From Dicaeum eximium (lineage: Eukaryota > Chordata > Aves > Passeriformes > Dicaeidae), in NCBI GenBank assembly GCA_013396995.1, contig VWZP01010162.1, positions 1,158,261 to 1,222,260 on the forward strand: a stretch of DNA of 64,000 nucleotides. Direction: 5' to 3'. Below the pieces are notes generated by a model. That model was not told where the DNA came from, did no database searches, and saw nothing but the letters and a program-made list of their open reading frames with translations. The translations under genes were made by a program, and so were the position numbers. This document shows positions 1 to 12,700 of the stretch, piece by piece; position 1 is the first letter of the stretch, and every line of letters begins with the position of its first letter.

Positions 1-696
1 CAATTCACATATTTAAGAAATTACTGTGGTAAATAAATAATTGGATAAAAGAAGAATGAAGCACACATAACAGAAAGTTCTTGATTTGGGCTAGCAATAC
101 TTCAGCTGATTGCCTTACAGAGTCAGCCAGAAAGGCAGGTTACACTGTGCCTTCTCTCCTTCTGAATGACACAAGTGCTGCTAGCAAGGATCAAACAGAT
201 CTGCTGGATCAGTGAACAATCCAGTATTCCTGATATATTCCAGATCAGTTCTCTCCTAGTTATTATTAAACTATTTCCATGTGTATATATATATATTCAT
301 ACTTTTCACTCAAGGCTAATATGACATGGCTTTTAATTTGATTTGTCAAAGTGCATGCAGCCTACAGAGATGAGGAGAGTCTGGGATAGTGTCACTTCTG
401 TGCTCATGCCTCCCCAGTTTATTCATGGGAACTCCAAGGAGACTGCTCTTGCAGACAGCATCCTTTGAAAATCAGCTGGAATTACTGCATAAGTGAACAC
501 TGTCTGCCTGAACACCTGACTAGTCACATGTGAGCCCTACAGTGGGCTGAGCAATTCTGTCAACAGCTTCCAGGGAGAAACGTCAGTCAGTGTCAGTAGC
601 TCTGTGGGAACAAAGAAGGCAGCTACCTGCTCCTCTGTCCTCCAAAAAATTACAACAAAGAAACCGCAAAACATCAAACTGAGTTTTCAGTTCCTG

Positions 697-867
697 ATTT
701 TTATTTGGTTGCTGGTTTTTGGTGTATATTGTTTGGTTTTTGGTTTTTTGGGGTTTTTTTTGGTGGTGTTTTTTTTTTTTTTTTTTTTTTTTTTTATTTT
801 TGTTTTTTTTGTTTTTGGTTTTTTGGGGTTTTTTTTTTTGGTTGTTTTTTTTTTTTTTTTTTTTTTT
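697..867 (+). repeat. T-rich simple repeat with GG/GGGG interruptions
   Basis: About 170 bases consist almost wholly of T runs separated by G, GG or GGGG (TTTGGTTTTTTGGGG type), ending in a T27-like run at 841-867. The open frames across it (poly-Phe or poly-Lys) are artefacts of composition. On the CNTN1 sense strand it is A-rich with CC and CCCC interruptions. Confidence 0.9.
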
Positions 868-3092
868 AAATTCTGGTCTTATTGGCTTTGGTTTAATAAA
901 AAAGACAAACAGTTCCCTATGTGACTTCTGCACATTAGTTCGTATTAGTTCATTAACATAGCTAAATGTTATCCTAGAAAGAACCACAGTGCCTGTGATT
1001 CTCTGATCATTGCTTCCGTATTTATCTGCAAATAAGCAAATGCTGGGCAAAGCAATAAGGTTTAGAAACAGACCAGAATTCTCATAATCGTATTATTACT
1101 TCAATAACAAATGATTACAAATTCTTACTAGGACTAGTACTCACTAATTTCTATTTTAGCACTTTAATTAAAATAATTTATTGTATTTATTAATGATGTG
1201 CCCATATACTTGCCCTAACATAATTTCCCTTATGGGAACTTGGTCTCATAACTTAAATGATGAAAAACAGATGGAAAAATGTAACATAATTTTAAAAATC
1301 ATCAAAAAATCATAGATATGGTGCTGTATCTTGTTGTTTCAGATGCTCTCCTAGAGCAAGGCTTTATCCAGTTGGTAATGAAGCTTTCCATACCTCAGAA
1401 GAAGCCTAAGTTCTTGGTGGTAAAAGAAGAGCTTACCAAGCAAATTAAGAACACAGGCATCAGCAAATTCTGTCCACAAATTAGATATGAATGTACTGTA
1501 TGTTTTCATCCAAAAACCTCAGCTTGGCTATGTTTAAAAATGCCTTTCTTAACTCAGACAAGACTGAATCACAGACTGGAAATAGTGATAGCAATACTCA
1601 GGGATATTCCAAGGGTACCTGTGGTTCACCACTCAGTATTTACCAAGTTTCAAGCAAATACTTTCACCATATAAGCCCTGTATTTATGATTTAATAGTGA
1701 TGTCAAAAATAGCATTCTATGACCTATTTCTGATAGTCACTGGTTTTTCTGACCACCATCTCTGCCAGTGCACTAAATTTCCGAAACCCATCAGAATGTG
1801 CCCCTGTACAATTAAGTATCATTTACAGGAATCTAGTGTTTTGATCAATAACAGTGTCTATCCACTTTTGTTGGGCCCTCAGAGATAACAAAGGAACTTC
1901 TGTTAATATAAGACTTACAAGCCCTTTGTAATAAGAACGTTAACTTGGCAGAAATAGAAGAATCCAGTGAGCAGAGATGGAGTGGTTTTTTTAATTCAGG
2001 TTCTAGAATTAGACATCTGAGCTTCAGCATTGTTTAATACACAGTAGATGTAAAATGGTAAGAGAATCAATAAGAAATAATATGGAAGAGATGGGATTCT
2101 TGGTGATGAGATCAGTTAGTCCAAAGCTAGAAATAATTTAAAAAATATTTTTCTACTTCCTCTACATAGAATTATTAACTCTAAATGAGCTCATGTGAAT
2201 TGGTTTGATCCTGCCGGTACAGAATTAGCTGTGTGGTTGCTAAAACCAGAACAGAAAATCAAACAGCTGTTGAGGTATGTTAATGTAAATGTGATTTCAG
2301 ACGTTTTCCTGATATTGGCATCAGAGACATGGGGACAACACCACCAGTGCAACACTACTGTCTTAATCCTATTCACCTGAGACCTTGTATTGTTTTATAA
2401 GCCATAGTTACAGATAAATAAAAAACTCAGCAGGATAATGATGACAGTCATTCCCACTAAAGAATCTTTTCCTTCAGTGAGCTATATTCATATGTAAGGG
2501 ATATACAATGTTAATTCTATGCCTGAGATGTGGACTGGGAAGTATTTCCAACAAATATATAATTCTTCTCCATTCAGCATACCACTGATAATTCCTGAGG
2601 ACACTGTACTTTGTATCAGCATCCCTGTGGTAATGGGCCTTGTTATTTCACTTATAACAGCAGAAAAAGCCTAGGTACTTGGTCACTTATGCTCATTTCT
2701 CACAGCTTTATGGGTGATGACAAAAATTCACAATACATTTCTATGAGTAGTGTTCACACCTGGCTTTCTCAGCTCCTGCTATCTAACTAGAGATGGTACA
2801 TGGATTTTGGTAGCCTGGTAAGTCTCACAAACACATAAATGTTACAGTCAACTGCTTTTGCAGAGTATTTTTTAATTCTAGCACAGAGGTTGGCAGATCT
2901 TCATCTTCTAAACTAATTATAATTCTTTGTGCTGTAAGTAGAGTAAGTTTCCTCAAAGGCTTCTGCCAAGGAAAACTGCTTGTTGGCTTCACCCTCAGCA
3001 TTTTATCTTCTGCTTTCCTTCCCCTCCTTGCTCTTAACCACTGACTCCATCCATCTCATTCCATGCTCACTAGGTTATTATTAAGCCATTGC

Positions 3093-3150
3093 CTCTAAAT
3101 ATTACTCCAAACCTACCCAAAATTGGGTAGCTTTGGAGTAATATTTAGAG
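3093..3150. repeat. Near-perfect 28-bp inverted repeat (hairpin)
   Basis: The left arm 3093-3120 (CTCTAAATATTACTCCAAAC...) and right arm 3123-3150 (...TTTGGAGTAATATTTAGAG) are complementary at 27 of 28 positions, with a 2-base AA spacer. Extruded or transcribed, this forms a long stem. It is not part of the CR1 further downstream. Confidence 0.95.
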
Positions 3151-3255
3151 TGACTTCCAGCTCACTCATGTCTAAAGCACATCCCTAATACATCCAGGCA
3201 CTGAAAGCAGTGTATTGAGACAGTACCTTGAGAGAGTCTTGGAACTCTCTTTTAC

Positions 3256-3276
3256 AAAAAAAAAAAAAAAAAAAAA
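3256..3276 (+). repeat. A21 homopolymer
   Basis: This is a run of 21 A residues preceded by TTTAC. It could be the tail of an old retroposed copy, but no recognisable body precedes it. Confidence 0.8.
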
Positions 3277-3519
3277 CCACAAACCAGTAAGCAGTTGATT
3301 TGGTTAGTCATGCATCATCAACAATCACCTGCTACCTTAATATATTCAAAAACTGTTCTAAATGAGCTCACTACAACTCTGGCTTTGTTCTAGTCCATAA
3401 ATAACCTCTTTTCCTAATCAGTGTGTAACTGAGCTTTCCTATTTTGAATAACCTGATTTCAACAACAAGGTTACCTGTTTAGTGGGTGAGGGAAAGGCTG
3501 TGGATGTTATCTGCTGAAC

Positions 3520-4578
3520 TTTAGGAGAGCCTTGAAAACCATTTGCCAAAATATTATCCTGGAGAAATTGGTTTCCTATGGCTTGGATGGGTGGACTGTT
3601 TGCTGGGAAAAAACTGGCTGGATATCCAGGCCCAGAGAGTGGTGGTGAATGGAGTTACATCCAGCTGGCAGCTGGGCATCAGTGGGTATCCCCAGGGCTC
3701 AGTACTGGGGCCAGTCGGGTTTAATATCTTTATTGACAATCTGAAATGAGGGGATCAAGTGCATGCTCAGTGAGTTTGCAGATGACACCAAATTGGGCAG
3801 GAGTGTTGGTCTGCTGGAGGGCAGGAAGGCTCTGCAGAGGGATCTGGACAGGCTGGATCAGTGAGCCAAGGCAAATTTTATGAGGTCAAGGCCAGGTGTG
3901 GGTTCTGCATTTGGGTCACAACAACCTCAGGCAGTGCTACAGGATGAAGGAAGAGTGGATGGAAAGTGGCCTGGTGGAAAAGGACCTGGAGGTGCTGGTT
4001 GAGAGCAGCTGAACATGAGCCAGCTGTGCCCAGGTGACCAAGAAGGTCAGTGGTATCCTGGCCTGTGTCTGAAAAAGTGTCTGGTTTGACCAGGACCAGG
4101 GCAGTGATTGTCACCCTGTATTTGCACTGGTGAGGAGGCACTTCAAGTAGTGTGTTCAGTTTTGTGTTCCCTCACAGCAAGAAAGACATCGAGGTGCTGG
4201 AGCAAGTCCAGAGAAGGGCAGCAAAGGCTGGTGATGAGGCTGGAGCACAGGCATGATGAGGAGCAGCTGAAGGAACTGGGGGTGTTCAGCCTGGAGAAGA
4301 GGCTGAGGGGGGACCTTATCACACTTTATCTACCTAAAGTTGTTGGTCTCTTCTCCCAAATAACAAGGGAAAATTTCTCCATGGAAAGGGTTGTCAGGCA
4401 TTGGAACAGGCTACCCTGGGAAGTGGTCAAATAATCAACCCTGGAGGTATTTAGACGTGTAGTGGCACTTAGAGACATGGTTTAGAGATGGATTTCGCAG
4501 CACTGGGTTAACAGTTAGACTCAGTGTTCTTAAAGGTCTTTTCCATACTAACCTATTCTACGATTCTATAATTCTATC
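3520..4578 (+). mobile_element. CR1 LINE, 5'-truncated, degraded
   Basis: The plus strand carries the 3' part of CR1 ORF2. A reverse-transcriptase segment near 3690-3745 reads GYPQGSVLGPVGFNIFIDNL. It is followed by the conserved late region (GDDTKLG-like, QLKELGVFSLEKR near 4265-4300) and the 3' tail with repeated ATTCTA units ending about 4578. Stops and frameshifts break the frame, so it is a dead copy. It lies antisense to CNTN1. The 5' boundary is approximate. Confidence 0.85.
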
Positions 4579-4740
4579 TAAATATTTTACTCCCATTCTT
4601 CAGTTCTCTTGGACTTTCTATTAATTTCTTGGTCTACACCTGGAGCTAGACTAAACACTCTGCAATGAGGATTACCAGGGAAAGCAATGAAGAAAAATGG
4701 AAATCAAAATCCTTGTGTATTTTCTGATGCAGGTAACAGT

Positions 4741-4768
4741 GGAATCATAGAATAGTTTGGGTTGGAAT
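4741..4768 (-). mobile_element. Short CR1 3'-tail fragment, opposite orientation
   Basis: GGAATCATAGAATAGTTTGG with the following GTTGGAA is the reverse complement of the CR1 3' end. It lies about 165 bp beyond the tail of the larger plus-strand CR1, so the two copies converge tail to tail. Only a few tens of bases are recognisable. Confidence 0.6.
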
Positions 4769-7700
4769 ACAGATTTATACAATAAAACTAAGTGTCTCCA
4801 TAGCAATCTATTGAAGCAGGAGCATTCAGCAGAATAACTTTGTCTATCCATGTCCAGCCAATGAACTGCAATTTAAAATAATGCACAAAAACCAGGCAGC
4901 TATAAATCTCTATTTCTCTAATCTGATTTTTATAGTTCAACTTGTTCTTTGTTGTTTTTAAAACTATTGATTTTGGAGAAGAAACAAAATGTTTTGGCAA
5001 ACACTGTCTCCCATCTAGAATTCATCTCACCTCTTTCAGAAATCTGCAGTGTGAATTTTGGTATCTGTACTAACCACCTTTAATAATTAAACAAAGAAAC
5101 AGGCTCTTCCATGTGTGTTGCACTTAAATGAAAAGTACCTGTCTGTCTGTGTATGTCCAGAATATTATGAGTGTCATCCCAGAGGACTGTAAAGCTTTGT
5201 ACTTCAAAGAGAGATAAAGTAAGAGGAATAATATTTGCATAAGGAAAAAGCAAGCTTTTCAGTATTCAGAGAAGTCTACACTACTGCAGGTTAACCACAA
5301 GATAGCTGCAGGGATACAGAGCTGGTTATGCACAGACACCTTGCATTCAGAAGCTACTTCAAAGCTGAACAGAGCCTGAGCCTGAGCTATGGGTCCTGCA
5401 AGTTCTATGCTGAAGGTCTTTGTCTGTCTTTGTACCATGTCCCTGCACGGACACTGGAGAGAACACTGCAAACTCAGAATTCACCCTTCAGTCACTGTGG
5501 ATTCAGCAGGTTTTACTTCCTGCTCTACAGAGGAAGACATGCAGTCATGACACATGCAGTGTGTCACCATGAGCTTCAGAAATGCCCCTTTATGTGAGGA
5601 AATCTGAGGAGTTAACAAGTCAGCTGTCTCTATGACAAAATTCGTCACCTGGCTTTACTGAATCTTTCCATCACCACTTACTCTTTCTTTGAATACCTAA
5701 AGAAAAAAGCTGTTTGCAAGCAGGTCAACTTCCTGAACACTTGTACAGCAACTCAATTTAACTTATTAAAGATAAAATGGTGATAAAAATATCAGGGTTT
5801 CAGGTTCACTGATATCACTTAAGACCACTAATAAATAATGTCACAAACAGAAATACTGCTGGTATGGGAAGCGTTTTAAAATGTATCTGTGTCATTATGT
5901 CACTAAGACAGCTACAGTCCAAATTTGAACTCTTCCTAAGTCTGTGTACAAGTTTCTGACTTGAACCAGTTAAATTACAGAGCTCCTTTTCCTGACTATC
6001 ATACAAATGGACTAGTGGGACTCAAAAGTATAAAAAAGACAACTCTTTTTTTGTAATGAAATTAAAGGAATATTCTTATTTGGATACTGTATGTATTTTT
6101 AATATAAACATCTTAAAATTAATATTTTCAATCTTTAAAACTATATGACAAAAACAGATCTATAAATAACAAACAAACATTAGAGTTTTCCAGATTACTT
6201 GAAGAGCTGTATCTTTTGGGGACTTTAAAAGATGTGTTAATGTTTAGTTCCTCAATCAAATAATCACAGAAACAACCATATATAAAGTTAGAAGTAATCT
6301 ATTTAGTAGTAAGATTTTGAAGATTCCATTTGACTCTTTGGAAGCTAACCAAATCTTTTTTTTTTTCTTTTTTTCCCCTTTACATACTGCTGTCACAGGA
6401 AATGAAGACAAAACTGACAAATGTCCTTTTGAGAAATTAATTTTAGTACTAATGTAATGCAAATTAGCTTTGCCTTCTGCAATGATGGAGATACCAAAGT
6501 TTGCATTTAAAGAAAGAAGAATTATGCAGGTGTTTACCTGAATTTAATTAGCATTTCATTATGTCTATATGACAATAATAATAGTATTATTTTGAGAACT
6601 GAAATACTGTGGCTCTATCAAGTTTCAGCAACTTGATCTACATAGTCACATAAATTAATAGTGAAATTATCAGAGGAACAGATGACGATCCTTCATCAAC
6701 AGGAAATTATGCACATGCTTCATATACCCAGTAATCTGAATATTCACAGTGGAATATCTTTTTTTTGTGTGTTTGTGAAGTGCTGGTGAGCACGTTTCAA
6801 GCTCAGCAGTTCAGGCTGCTGCTGTCAAGAGTAAACCAGCTCACCCTTTACCTCCAAGAGAGCCTGAGCAAACCTGCCACCCAGTGACTTCAGCTAGAAC
6901 TGCCAGAGAGGGAAACTGGCAGGAGAAAAAGAGAAAATCCCTTTGCTTGCCCAAGAAGGAGAAAAACCCTTAATGCAACAACACAATAACAGATGAATAG
7001 AACAGAAATGCAGAAAGTGCATATTCATCTTAATTATATCCTACATAAACCATTTCACTGGATTTGTTGAATTTGTTAAAAATTCTGCATTTGTTAATAA
7101 CTTAAGCACTGAGCTACCAAATACCTACAAATGCAGACTTCAAATGTAATCCTACTGTCCCCTCTGTCCCAGAAAAAGACCAAGGTGCCTGTGGAAAAGT
7201 AACAAGGACTATTTGCACTTGCTTTGCATTTGAAAGCCCGGAATTAAGGCTTATGAATGCAAAACAAGAAGACGCCTCTGCTAAAAGAATTTCTACCAGT
7301 TTTGACAGATCAAATGAAAGAAATATCCTTCAGGAAGAAGGATATCCTTCAGGGGTTATACACTGACAGGTAAATTAATTGATATTTAGATCTAAAGTAC
7401 TTAGAGGTCTAAGTGAATTAAGAATTCTTGAGCTTCTTTTGAATCCTGTGTAGTATCCATCCCTACAATCTACTGAAAAAGGAAACATTCCAGCACAAGA
7501 AAGATTCAATACCCACATGAAGAAAAGCACCTTTTTCCCTCCCTCTGCAGACCACAAAAAGTCTATAGAGAACAAGGTAGTCTAGAAAAGTTGGGGTAAT
7601 TTGGTTTTGAAATTAAGCACTTCAATAAAGGGTCTAAAATACTGTGGAGATAATCAGAATTTGAGATCAGGAATCCAGGACCACTGGCTATCTGGAAGAT

Positions 7701-9617
7701 GAAACAGGTAGCTGGGAACTAAATAGTGTCAATCTTCTAAGAGAATGACACATTTTCTGAAGGCCTTATTTGGTCCCATATTTGGCAACTTGAAATGCTT
7801 TGCTAGAGAGTGCCCTAAAACGAGGATTACATTTCAGAATTAATTTCCCCTAAAAGACAAAAAAAAAATCCAGTTTACTTCTATTTTCATTATTTAGAGG
7901 AAACCCCAAAAGCATATATCAATGATATAAAAAAATTTTGTTTAACATGTTCAACACATAACTTACAGATGGAGAAAGTTCAGGGTCCTTTCTCTTGCAC
8001 TACAAACTCTTCTGATGAAGTCATTTTTACCTTCCTTCCACACCAAAATAACAGATTCATCGACACTTTCAGACTGTTTTTCTGTTCTATGGAACAAATT
8101 TCTTTGTGTGACATCTGTCAGGTAGCTAAAAGCAATCAACTAAATAAAATCTGACACAGACTGATTTTATTTTCTCTTTTACAAGGATTAAGTTTACTGG
8201 GGCTTTAACCTTTAAGATGACAGTCAGACTCATTCCAGTCTTTATCTAAGGACAAGCTAATGCAATTAGGAATCAATTCAAGCTTTTTCAAGGTATTCTT
8301 ATGCATTAATCACTCTACTGGAGTGTAAATACAGACCTATCAAAAGTGTGACTAAATAGCCACCTGCAAGAAATGTTTTGAAAGATGCCAGTGTACTGGA
8401 GAATAACTGCATATTGATTCCTGAGGGAACACAAAATACACTGCAGACTACTTACTACCCTGCCACTGAGTCTGGACATAGACTTTCAGGAGATTTATTG
8501 CAGAAGGGAGTGTATGTCTTTGGGTTTCAATGTTTATCAGCTGATCTTAGCATACTTCTACTGGCGTGTTGGACAAGGACAAGTTCTCTCACTGAAAGAG
8601 AGCAGTGTGGCTTCTTAATTATGTCTTACAACTCAGTAAATGAGCAGGTTGAGGCAACTCTTGACTACTCAAAGGGCTGTTTTGTTCCAAATCAGACTAA
8701 AATCAGATTTTAAACATCTTTTCACATGGAGATAAACCGATACTGAAAGCAAAAAATGGCATCCCTTGGTCCAAGGAAAATCAGATAATACTTCCAGCCT
8801 AGGAGAAGGACTCTTCAGGAGGCACTGGTACATAATTTTGAACATAGAGCTGAAACTGTCATCCCTGGTGTTCCCTAATGCTACAACTACCATTAGCAAA
8901 CTTTTCTCTCCATAGCCACAGTTTCTCTTGGGAGCACAAAAAAAAAAAAAGGTATCTAAATATGAGGATTTTTGTATAATTTAAATCCAGAATAGCAGAA
9001 TAAATATTTACACAAGTAGGCAACCCCCTGGAGGTTGCTGAATGCTAGGCAAATCAGCATGTGATTAGACATATCAAGAAAGGATTTCTAATAGAGATTT
9101 TAAATAAACCTGATAGAAGACTCTAAAAACATAACCATACATGCAAATACAAAGGAACTATGATTGTTCTATATGCCAAAATGAGTGTCTTTGTATTAAC
9201 TTATTTAGCCTTCTCACAAACTGTTCTTCCTCAGTGTTTACAGACTGTTTGACTCCTACCCACCATCTGGCCCAGTTTTGTGCCAAATTCCAGAAATGTT
9301 GATGATAAAAACATGAGTAAGTAAAAATGAATGCATATCAAACTTCTCTGACATTCACAATCAGGTTATCTACTTATCAGCTATTTTCACTGATAATCAG
9401 AGTGGGATTTATCTGAGGTACCAAAATACTTACATCAATTTAGATATGTGATTTCAGGTCCCTGCCTGCAAGTGTCTATGTGTCTGCAAGGTGTCCGAAT
9501 TGTAATTCTATTTTATGTTCTTGGCCTAATGGACCCTAACCAACACAGAAAAGACAACTATTCACAACAAAGAAAACTAGGCTTTCACGTATTAAATAAG
9601 GATCTATAGACTCTTAC

Positions 9618-9793
9618 CATAACATTCCGTTCATAATGTTCGTGTTCTTTCTCAAAATCTATTGCAAAGCCATTTAGAGACCAAATAAATGTCAGGTCTA
9701 ATGTGGGATCATGGGATGCAATGCATTGCATGGTAGCATTCTCTCCAACGGTGACATCAACATTCAACGGAGCTAAAGTAATCTTGGTAGCTT
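9618..9793 (-). CDS. CNTN1: CNTN1 coding exon 12: first part of Ig6
   Basis: It encodes ATKITLAPLNVDVTVGENAT, MQCIASHDPTLDLTFIWSLN and GFAIDFEKEHEHYERNVM, about residues 496-553. MQCIA has the first Ig6 cysteine, FIWSL the core tryptophan, and NAT is a sequon. The acceptor is AACTTCACAG and the donor TATG|GTAAGA. The phase is 1 at the start and 0 at the end, with 176 bp (2 + 58 codons). The partner exon with the second Ig6 cysteine (a GELLI...RYTC-type segment) was not found in 1-9617, so the next intron is at least 9.6 kb. Confidence 0.95.
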
Positions 9794-12700
9794 CTGTGAA
9801 GTTAATGGCAAACATGGAAAATTCCAATAAATAAATATTTATTTGAATATAAGCTCAGCTCCATAACTGTATGATCATACATTAAACCACTCCCTAAGTC
9901 TAGTTTACATGTTATTCATATAACTACATTTCAAAGGATCAAACTGAAGACAACAAAGTTAAAACCTAGGCTTGAGCTTGCTCCAAGGAGCACACTCCAA
10001 TCCATCATACACAGGAAAAGAAAGTATCCTCAGTAAGCTCAGTATTTTGTTACTCTGTCTCAGAACAAAATCCTTCCCCAGATCCAACTCTAGTAATCTA
10101 AAACCTGCTTAATACCAAGACTATGAGGATGGCACAACTACTGCCTTTTGCAATATGGAGCATCTCACAGTGCATTGGAGCAATCTGTTAGCATCTGGTC
10201 TCCAGAGCCTCACATATGGACACATGCTTAGGACACTTGCTCCATTCCAGTGGGGTGGTGCCTGTGTGCTCAGCACCAGGATCAGTCTAAAAGGCTGCTG
10301 AAAGAGTGGACCAGGGGCAGGGAATGAACAGCAACCAGGAGAAACCATCAGAGTTTGCAGCACCTGTCAGCTTCAGATTTAACTTTTTAATTTCCTATAG
10401 TCATGTGCAATGTCTGATAAGTTTTGTGGGCCACACAACGTGCTTGGGAACGCCACTTTCAAAGCATTATTCATCAACTCTCATCCTAGTGCCACAACGT
10501 AAAAATGATTTTGAAATAAGTCAACTGATCTTTCTGTTTCTGCTGTGATGCCTTATACTCTTGGTCATTTTTAGATGAATCAGAGCAGAATTTTTCAAAA
10601 TTTAAAATTTCTTCTTACTAGTTTATAAGGTTTACAAACATATTGGTTTTTGTTTCACTGTGCAAATTTAGTATGCAAATGTTCTTCCTGATTTTCGAAG
10701 ACATAACAATTAAGGGGCTGGATATATTTATTTACATAAACTTTCAGAATAATTAAATGCCTGATGATAATATTAAGATATATGAAACAGCAGAAGATGA
10801 TAAAAAGTAACTACAAATATCAAAATACAGTTTTACATTTCATTTGGTGCAATAAATTTGGAACATATCAGCCAGAAAAATGCTTTCATATGATGCTACA
10901 GATTAACTCTTACATTAGCACATCAGCATTGAGCTGTCAGATCCAGCATGATTTCTGGAACAGAGATTAAAAACCTATTTGACAAATGACTCTTCCACTA
11001 TCTGTGGTAGTTGATAGACATAGGTGTTACAGAATGCTGTCCTTCCTGTCTGCAGTCTACAGTTATTTAGTTATTTGACATCAGATTTAAAATACATAAT
11101 TAAGGATATCAGTACTTAATCAGTAAATAAAAATACTGATAAAGGAAAGTAATTTAGAAGTGCAACCATATGGGTACACACCCTTATCTCACAAATTTCA
11201 TGAATATTTCTTTAACAGCAATGTTCTCTCAAACATGCTTATACCACCACCACAATACCAAAATCACCAGCAATACAAACAAACAAACAAACAAACCAAA
11301 CCAAACCAAAGCCCCTACAAAACAGAAAACCACAACACTAAGGAAGGTCAGCAGGAGTTCAATTTCTCTGAGTCATGGCCCCAGAATCACACCTTAGCAT
11401 GAGTGCTAAGCTACCAAATAGAGGGAATGCATTAAAATTTGTAATTTAATGTATCTTGTTTAGTAATCTCTTAAGGAGAAAACAATGCTGAAAATTGAGA
11501 TACAGTGTTAGAACTGATGCAAACATACCCAGTTTCAAATGAGCAATATGCTTTAAAAGCATCAATTCAGTGTTAATGAGCAATTCAGTTAGAAGGATGT
11601 AGAACAGCTTGAAAAAGCAGTGCAATGCTGGAACAAAAATTAGTCATTTTGAACTTAGGGATTCTACCCAAAACAAACTAAAGTAATTCTGAGGCTTACC
11701 TGTCATTTCTAGAACACCAGTGCTATTGGCTTTCCCTCGGTTATTTTCTGCAAAACAGGTGTAGCGGCCTTCATCCAGCTTTGTGACATTGATAATTTCC
11801 AGGCTCCCATCATCCCAGATACGTATGCTATGGAAAGTGCAAAAAATACACTAAGAGAAATTAAAGTCTATATTAGAAAGCAATGCTTCCTGTAGAACTG
11901 TAGTAAGTGAAAGAACAAACCACAAACATCGTTTGAAACCTCACATCTAACTACTGGATTTATAAACACTCCTACAGTAAAAAATATTTAAAGAGACTGT
12001 GGCATGATTAGACGTGTCAGATTGCTGGAGCGAGAGAATGTACTTCTATTGACTTGTACTCATTCAAGGATTTTTCTTAGAGTTTTATGGTACAATTCAA
12101 TTCTTAAACCAGACTGGGTAAAGTTGGATACCATGCTAACTCTTTGAATTCATACTGGCAGCAACATTTTGGCATAATATTTTCCTGAAGTTACACATTC
12201 TCCTGTCCCTGAAGTCTGCAAAATGGAGAATCATCCTACGGGACAGACAGACAGATACATAAGGTTACATTTTTAAGGCTCAAAGTGTTCAGAAACAGTC
12301 AGTACTAACCGGCTCCCATTTACAAGCAATTCTGTTCCTTTGCTCCAGGAGAATTTTGGCTTAGGAGCAGCTTTAGGCTTGCATTCAATGATTACACGCC
12401 CCCCTTTAGCTGCTAGGATTTTCTTCTTCATAGGGTTCAGTTCAAAAGTAGGAGGTGAAGCTGAAAGCAAAAATTAACACAAATACTGCTGTTAGTGATT
12501 TTACTGCAAAATAAAATTTGTTTCCAACATACAATAAATGACAGAACTATTGAATTGTTTACAACTGTTTATTATTCAGACTGGTGAGAAAAATATTAAC
12601 GATACAGAGATGTACTAGGAAATACATGGTGATCTACAAGAAACAGGAAAAATCATAATGTAGTTCTGTGCTGTGTTACACTAGAGATTTCTTTCTATTG

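Larger units (their letters stand above)
1..9617 (-). other. CNTN1: CNTN1 intron after coding exon 12 (partial)
   Basis: I found no coding exon on either strand. The open frames here are short and have no recognisable family. The stretch holds a T-rich tract, a near-palindrome at 3093-3150, an A21 run at 3256-3276, a CR1 copy and a short opposite CR1 tail. The rest is AT-rich single-copy-looking sequence. The boundary at 9617 is the exon 12 donor. Confidence 0.75.

Noticed and set aside
583..1050. Overlapping open frames of 80-155 residues, mostly poly-Lys or poly-Phe
   Set aside because: They are translations of the T-rich simple repeat at 697-867 and have no plausible protein domain.
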